Made by a program: the position numbers and the translations under genes | The notes under the pieces: model-generated | The model's database searches: none | What the model was told of the DNA's origin: nothing | Seen by the model: the letters and a program-made list of their open reading frames with translations, nothing else | Part shown: piece after piece, positions 14,521 to 17,857 of the stretch | Position numbering within the stretch: the first letter of the stretch is position 1 | How the letters are laid out: the number at the start of each line of letters is the position of its first letter | Source: Chitinophagaceae bacterium UBA3961 | GTDB taxonomy: Bacteria > Bacteroidota > Bacteroidia > Chitinophagales > Chitinophagaceae | Length of the DNA: 17,857 nucleotides | Direction of reading: 5' to 3' | Assembly: GCA_002385265.1 (NCBI GenBank) | Contig: DGDD01000129.1 | Span: forward strand, 1-17,857

Positions 14521-16233
14521 ATGAAAATAGCACTGGCACAACAGAATTATCATATTGGAAATTTCGAGTACAATACCAAACTGATGCTAGAAGCCATCGG
14601 GAAGGCGAAAGCTGAAGGCGCCGATCTCGTGGTGTTTACTGAACTCTCGGTTTGTGGGTACCCACCCCGCGATTTTCTTGAATTCAATGATTTCGTGAAC
14701 AGCTGCTATCAATCGATCGATCTATTGAAAGCTGCTTCCGATACTATTGGCATCATCGTTGGGGCACCGGCCATCAATCCAGAGAAAGAAGGGAAGGACC
14801 TTTTCAATGCAGCTTGGTTTTTATACGAAGGAAGAGTTTTGGGTACTGCATATAAAACCTTGTTGCCAACCTACGATGTATTTGATGAATACCGTTATTT
14901 CGAACCCGGCTTTCAATGGCAGGTGATTCCGTTCAAAGGCAAGAAAATTGCCCTTACAATATGTGAAGATATCTGGAATTTAGGCGATAATCCTTTGTAC
15001 CGTATTTGCCCAATGGATAAATTGATGCCTCAGTCGCCCGATTTAATGATCAATATTTCAGCTTCTCCATTCGATTACGATCATGCCGATGACCGCAAAG
15101 AAGTGGTGCGTGCCAATGTGTTGAAATACAAAATGCCCATGGTGTATGTGAATACGGTGGGAAGTCAAACTGAAATTGTATTCGATGGAGGTAGTGTTGT
15201 AATGGATGCCAATGGAGCGATCGTTAAAGAGCTGGCTTACTTCCAAGAAGATTTTCAAGTGGTAGACTTGGGTTCTATTGCATGGAGCCCTGTTGAAGGG
15301 GAAACTGTGGCATTGAGAAGTTTTGACAAAGACATGCGGGTGAGCAGAGTGAACGATCCCGAAAAGATCATTGATTTTCTTACGGAGCCTAAAAACATTG
15401 CAGAAATCTACGACGCCCTGGTATTGGGTATCAAAGATTATTTTAGAAAAATGGGTTTTACAAAAGCGATTCTTGGTTCTTCGGGAGGGATTGATAGCGC
15501 CGTTACTTTGGCAATCGCTTGTGATGCTTTGGGAGCTGAAAATGTAAGAGCTATTTTAATGCCTTCGCCTTATTCAACAGAGCACTCTGTAACAGATGCA
15601 GTAAAGTTGAGTGAGAACTTGAGGAATCCATATGATATCGTAGCTATCAAAGATATCTATGAGAATTTTTTGAGCACCTTGAAACCGATTTTTCAAGACC
15701 TGCCCTTTAGCCTAGCCGAAGAAAACATTCAAAGCAGAACGCGAGGCAATTTGCTCATGGGAATTGCCAATAAGTTCGGCTATATATTACTGAACACTTC
15801 TAATAAAAGTGAGCTTTCTACCGGTTATGGAACTTTATATGGAGATATGGCCGGCGGCTTGAGTGTTTTGGGTGATGTATATAAAATGCAAGTATTTGCC
15901 TTGGCTCGTTATATCAATCGCAACAAAGAGATCATTCCTGAGAACATCATTACAAAGCCACCTTCTGCTGAACTTCGACCCAATCAGAAAGACAGTGATA
16001 GTTTGCCTGATTATTCGTTACTCGATAAAGTTTTGTATCAATACATTGAAAGAAGAAAAGGCCCGAAAGAAATTATCACTATGGGCGTAGATGAAGCGCT
16101 GGTGAATCGAGTGATTAAGTTGGTGAATACGAATGAGTACAAACGAAATCAATTTTGCCCCATCATTCGCGTAAGTTGTAAAGCATTTGGTGTAGGACGA
16201 AGATTGCCGATAGTAGCCAAGTACTTATCGTAA
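14521..16233 (+). CDS. nadE: Glutamine-dependent NAD+ synthetase
   Basis: This 570-residue two-domain enzyme catalyses the last step of NAD biosynthesis, amidating deamido-NAD with ammonia released from glutamine. The N-terminal nitrilase-type glutaminase has the catalytic triad E41 (FTELSVCGYPPRD), K112 (AYKTLLP) and C148 (LTICEDIWN). The C-terminal synthetase domain has the ATP pyrophosphatase P-loop SGGIDS (321-326), NTSNKSELSTGYGTLYGD (425-442) and KPPSAELRPNQ (479-489). Length fits the compact bacterial glutamine-dependent form. A frame open from 14434 would add 29 residues, but MKIALAQQNY is the canonical start and the promoter box lies at 14509. It diverges from gldB across 78 bp and converges with the lipocalin-like gene. 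Confidence 0.97.
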   Translation: MKIALAQQNYHIGNFEYNTKLMLEAIGKAKAEGADLVVFTELSVCGYPPRDFLEFNDFVNSCYQSIDLLKAASDTIGIIVGAPAINPEKEGKDLFNAAWFLYEGRVLGTAYKTLLPTYDVFDEYRYFEPGFQWQVIPFKGKKIALTICEDIWNLGDNPLYRICPMDKLMPQSPDLMINISASPFDYDHADDRKEVVRANVLKYKMPMVYVNTVGSQTEIVFDGGSVVMDANGAIVKELAYFQEDFQVVDLGSIAWSPVEGETVALRSFDKDMRVSRVNDPEKIIDFLTEPKNIAEIYDALVLGIKDYFRKMGFTKAILGSSGGIDSAVTLAIACDALGAENVRAILMPSPYSTEHSVTDAVKLSENLRNPYDIVAIKDIYENFLSTLKPIFQDLPFSLAEENIQSRTRGNLLMGIANKFGYILLNTSNKSELSTGYGTLYGDMAGGLSVLGDVYKMQVFALARYINRNKEIIPENIITKPPSAELRPNQKDSDSLPDYSLLDKVLYQYIERRKGPKEIITMGVDEALVNRVIKLVNTNEYKRNQFCPIIRVSCKAFGVGRRLPIVAKYLS

Positions 16234-16269
16234 TAGGCTACCATCGTATCAATCAGTTGGTGCAGGAAT

Positions 16270-16725
16270 TTATTTCTTGAATTCGATGATGATGTTCACG
16301 TTTGTGCCCATGTATGTCATCTGTTTTTGCAAGTCTAATTCAGTTGACGTTAATTTTTTCACGGTCACGTCTCCCGAAACATTGCTAATAACAGCCGTTG
16401 GGAAATTAATAACGGTTTTATCGGCATTAAAACTCCAGGTGAAATTGACGGTTTGTGGGTCGGCTGCATCACATTTGGTAAGACCTTCGTCTACCACTCC
16501 GGTACTATCTGCATTAAAGGTGAGTAGGTTATCGGTATCGCAAGATTGAAGATAACCGGGTGGAAGATCCGATTCCGCCACTCCATCTAAATTGAAATCC
16601 ATACCGGAACGATCGTATTTCCAAGTACCGGTGGTGATCACCTTCGTTTTATCTTCAGGGGTACTGTCGCTCTTGCTACATGAAGCAGCCAAAACAAGCA
16701 GTGCAGAAAAGTAAATAGCTTTCAT
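16270..16725 (-). CDS. Lipocalin-like lipoprotein
   Basis: This 151-residue protein starts MKAIYFSALLVLAASC, a signal with lipobox AASC (lipidated C16), then a short Ser/Asp-rich linker (SKSDSTPEDKTK). The mature domain begins TTGTWKYDRSGMDFNLDG and continues with alternating strands (LLTFNADSTGVVDEG, VNFTWSFNADKTVINF, VKKLTSTELDLQKQM) ending IIIEFKK. The G-x-W opening and strand pattern fit the lipocalin-like domain common in Bacteroidota lipoproteins, often annotated only as lipocalin family protein. DFNLDGVAESDLP resembles a short Ca-binding loop. C56-like and C78-like cysteines (LQSCDTDN, TKCDAADP) could form a disulfide. It has its own -7 element and converges with nadE over 36 bp. Ligand and role are unknown. 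Confidence 0.8.
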   Translation of the reverse strand: MKAIYFSALLVLAASCSKSDSTPEDKTKVITTGTWKYDRSGMDFNLDGVAESDLPPGYLQSCDTDNLLTFNADSTGVVDEGLTKCDAADPQTVNFTWSFNADKTVINFPTAVISNVSGDVTVKKLTSTELDLQKQMTYMGTNVNIIIEFKK

Positions 16726-16754
16726 AAAAAGGAAATTGGTTCTGTTAATAGCTA

Positions 16755-16762
16755 CAAAAATA
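16755..16762 (-). promoter_or_regulatory. Candidate -7 element of the lipocalin-like gene
   Basis: The minus strand reads TATTTTTG, a perfect TAnnTTTG, ending 29 bases before the ATG at 16725. No well-spaced -33 TTG was found upstream of it. Confidence 0.45.
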
Positions 16763-16924
16763 GGGCCTAATAGCCTGTTTTATAGGGGAAATTCCTTAGT
16801 TCCAAAACTGAATTTCATTCAAAATATTGCTTCCGGGGTGGTTGAAAAGGGGTAAAATTTAGAAAAAATCATCATTTGGCACTCATCTTGCAAATAAGAT
16901 GGTCGTGAATCCGTTTCCTATGTA

Positions 16925-16952
16925 TTAGTTGCCGTAATTTTATGGCAATTAA
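16925..16952. promoter_or_regulatory. Hairpin upstream of the MoxR-type gene
   Basis: TTAGTTGCC (16925-16933) pairs with GGCAATTAA (16944-16952) over nine positions, including one G-T pair, with an AT-rich 10-base loop. It sits 38 bases before the ATG at 16991 and lacks a following T-run, so it is not an obvious terminator. It could be an operator or leader structure, or chance. Confidence 0.35.
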
Positions 16953-16990
16953 GGTGTTAGAACTGAAAAACTCACTAAACCTCCGTTTTT

Positions 16991-17857
16991 ATGGTGTTAA
17001 CAGCCGACGATATTCGTCAGTTAAATGAAAAGATCCAGTATCAAAGTGCTTTTGTTGATCGATTGAGAGATGAAGTAGGAAGGGTGATTATTGGCCAACA
17101 TCAGATGTTGGATCGCCTATTGATTGGTCTTCTCAGCAATGGCCACGTTCTGTTGGAAGGTGTGCCCGGATTGGCAAAAACCCTTTCCATTAAGTCGCTT
17201 TCACAAGCTTTGGCCGGTAAATTCAGCCGGATTCAGTTTACCCCCGATTTATTGCCCGCCGACGTGCTCGGTACCATGATATACAACCAGCCTCGTAATG
17301 AGTTCGTGGTTCGGAAAGGTCCCATTTTCGCCAATTTCGTTTTGGCAGATGAGATCAACCGTGCTCCGGCAAAAGTTCAGAGTGCATTGTTGGAAGCCAT
17401 GCAAGAGCGCCAAGTTACCATTGGTGATACTACTTTCAAATTAGATGAGCCCTTCTTGGTATTGGCAACTCAAAACCCCTTGGAACAAGAAGGTACCTAT
17501 CCTTTGCCGGAAGCCCAGCAAGACCGTTTTATCATGAAAGTAATTGTGGGCTATCCCCAAAAGCATGAGGAAGCACAAATCATTCGTCAAAATGTTTTGG
17601 GCATTAAAGGCGGAGAAGTGAAACAAGTGGTGTCGATGCAAGAAGTAGTAGCAGCGAAAGAGTTGACGCGCCAAATTTATATGGACGAAAAAGTAGAGAA
17701 CTACATTTTAGATATCGTATTTGCCACTCGCTATCCCGCCGATTATCGTTTGGAGAAATTGGTTCCAATAATCGGCTACGGGGGCTCTCCTCGTGCCAGT
17801 ATCAACTTAGCACTTGCAGCAAAAGCTCAGGCATTTTTGCAAGGAAGGGGCTTTGTA
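16991..17857 (+). CDS. moxR: MoxR-family AAA+ ATPase (3' end cut by window edge)
   Basis: 289 codons are open from the ATG at 16991 to the window edge without a stop. MoxR ATPases act as chaperone-like AAA+ proteins for the maturation of partner proteins and metal-enzyme complexes, usually in operons with DUF58 and von Willebrand factor A proteins. Visible are Walker A GVPGLAKT (57-64), Walker B VLADEINRA (117-125), the sensor-1 region LATQNP (158-163) and the arginine-finger region EAQQDRF (174-180). The lid domain begins after about 195, with YGGSPRASINL near the end, the typical sensor-2 segment. Family members are about 320-335 residues, so roughly 30-45 residues are missing. The downstream partners lie outside the window. 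No perfect -7 box is seen upstream. Confidence 0.95.
   Translation, partial: MVLTADDIRQLNEKIQYQSAFVDRLRDEVGRVIIGQHQMLDRLLIGLLSNGHVLLEGVPGLAKTLSIKSLSQALAGKFSRIQFTPDLLPADVLGTMIYNQPRNEFVVRKGPIFANFVLADEINRAPAKVQSALLEAMQERQVTIGDTTFKLDEPFLVLATQNPLEQEGTYPLPEAQQDRFIMKVIVGYPQKHEEAQIIRQNVLGIKGGEVKQVVSMQEVVAAKELTRQIYMDEKVENYILDIVFATRYPADYRLEKLVPIIGYGGSPRASINLALAAKAQAFLQGRGFV

Noticed and set aside
16213..16241. GTAGCC / GGCTAC inverted repeat at the end of nadE as a terminator
   Set aside because: It has only a 6-bp stem with a 17-base loop, overlaps the stop codon, and has no T-run on either strand.

Overview
The window looks like a chromosomal segment of a Bacteroidota bacterium, most likely from the Chitinophagia/Chitinophagaceae side. 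The evidence is the gliding-family lipoprotein GldB beside NAD synthetase, a bacterial GGGP-synthase homologue, many short lipoproteins with SxC-type lipoboxes, and several gene starts preceded by the Bacteroidota -7 element TAnnTTTG. Genus cannot be read from the sequence.

Layout. 1-644 has no gene. It holds tandem 45-bp units, a purine-rich tract with an exact 40-bp direct repeat, two palindromes and two further heptamer-based repeats. 645-2190 (minus) carries a DUF2490-type outer-membrane protein followed by a geranylgeranylglyceryl-phosphate-synthase family protein. 2657-6025 (plus) is a full-length class II, B12-dependent ribonucleotide reductase (nrdJ) ending in a strong terminator. 6085-6705 is a second gene-free stretch that reuses the 45-bp element and has an oppositely oriented heptamer array. 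A 42-residue lipoprotein (6706-6834, plus) meets tail-to-tail a minus-strand pair of uncharacterised lipoproteins (10265-6836) that overlap by 38 bp. Divergent from that pair are a PhoD-like phosphatase and a YcxB-like membrane protein (10304-12150). A fatty acid desaturase (13238-12153) and gldB (14442-13402) lie on the minus strand, then nadE (14521-16233, plus), a lipocalin-like lipoprotein (16725-16270, minus), and the start of a MoxR-family AAA ATPase (16991 to the window edge).

Most genes are housekeeping: deoxynucleotide supply (NrdJ), NAD synthesis (NadE), lipid modification (desaturase, GGGPS-like) and envelope (GldB, DUF2490, lipoproteins). The two least explained items are the overlapping lipoprotein pair (a TIM-barrel-like protein plus an 806-residue helical protein) and the heptanucleotide architecture of the gene-free DNA. 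There, five 7-bp units plus a 10-bp GC-rich spacer form a 45-bp element found at two loci. No RNA genes, phage genes, transposases or CRISPR arrays were seen.
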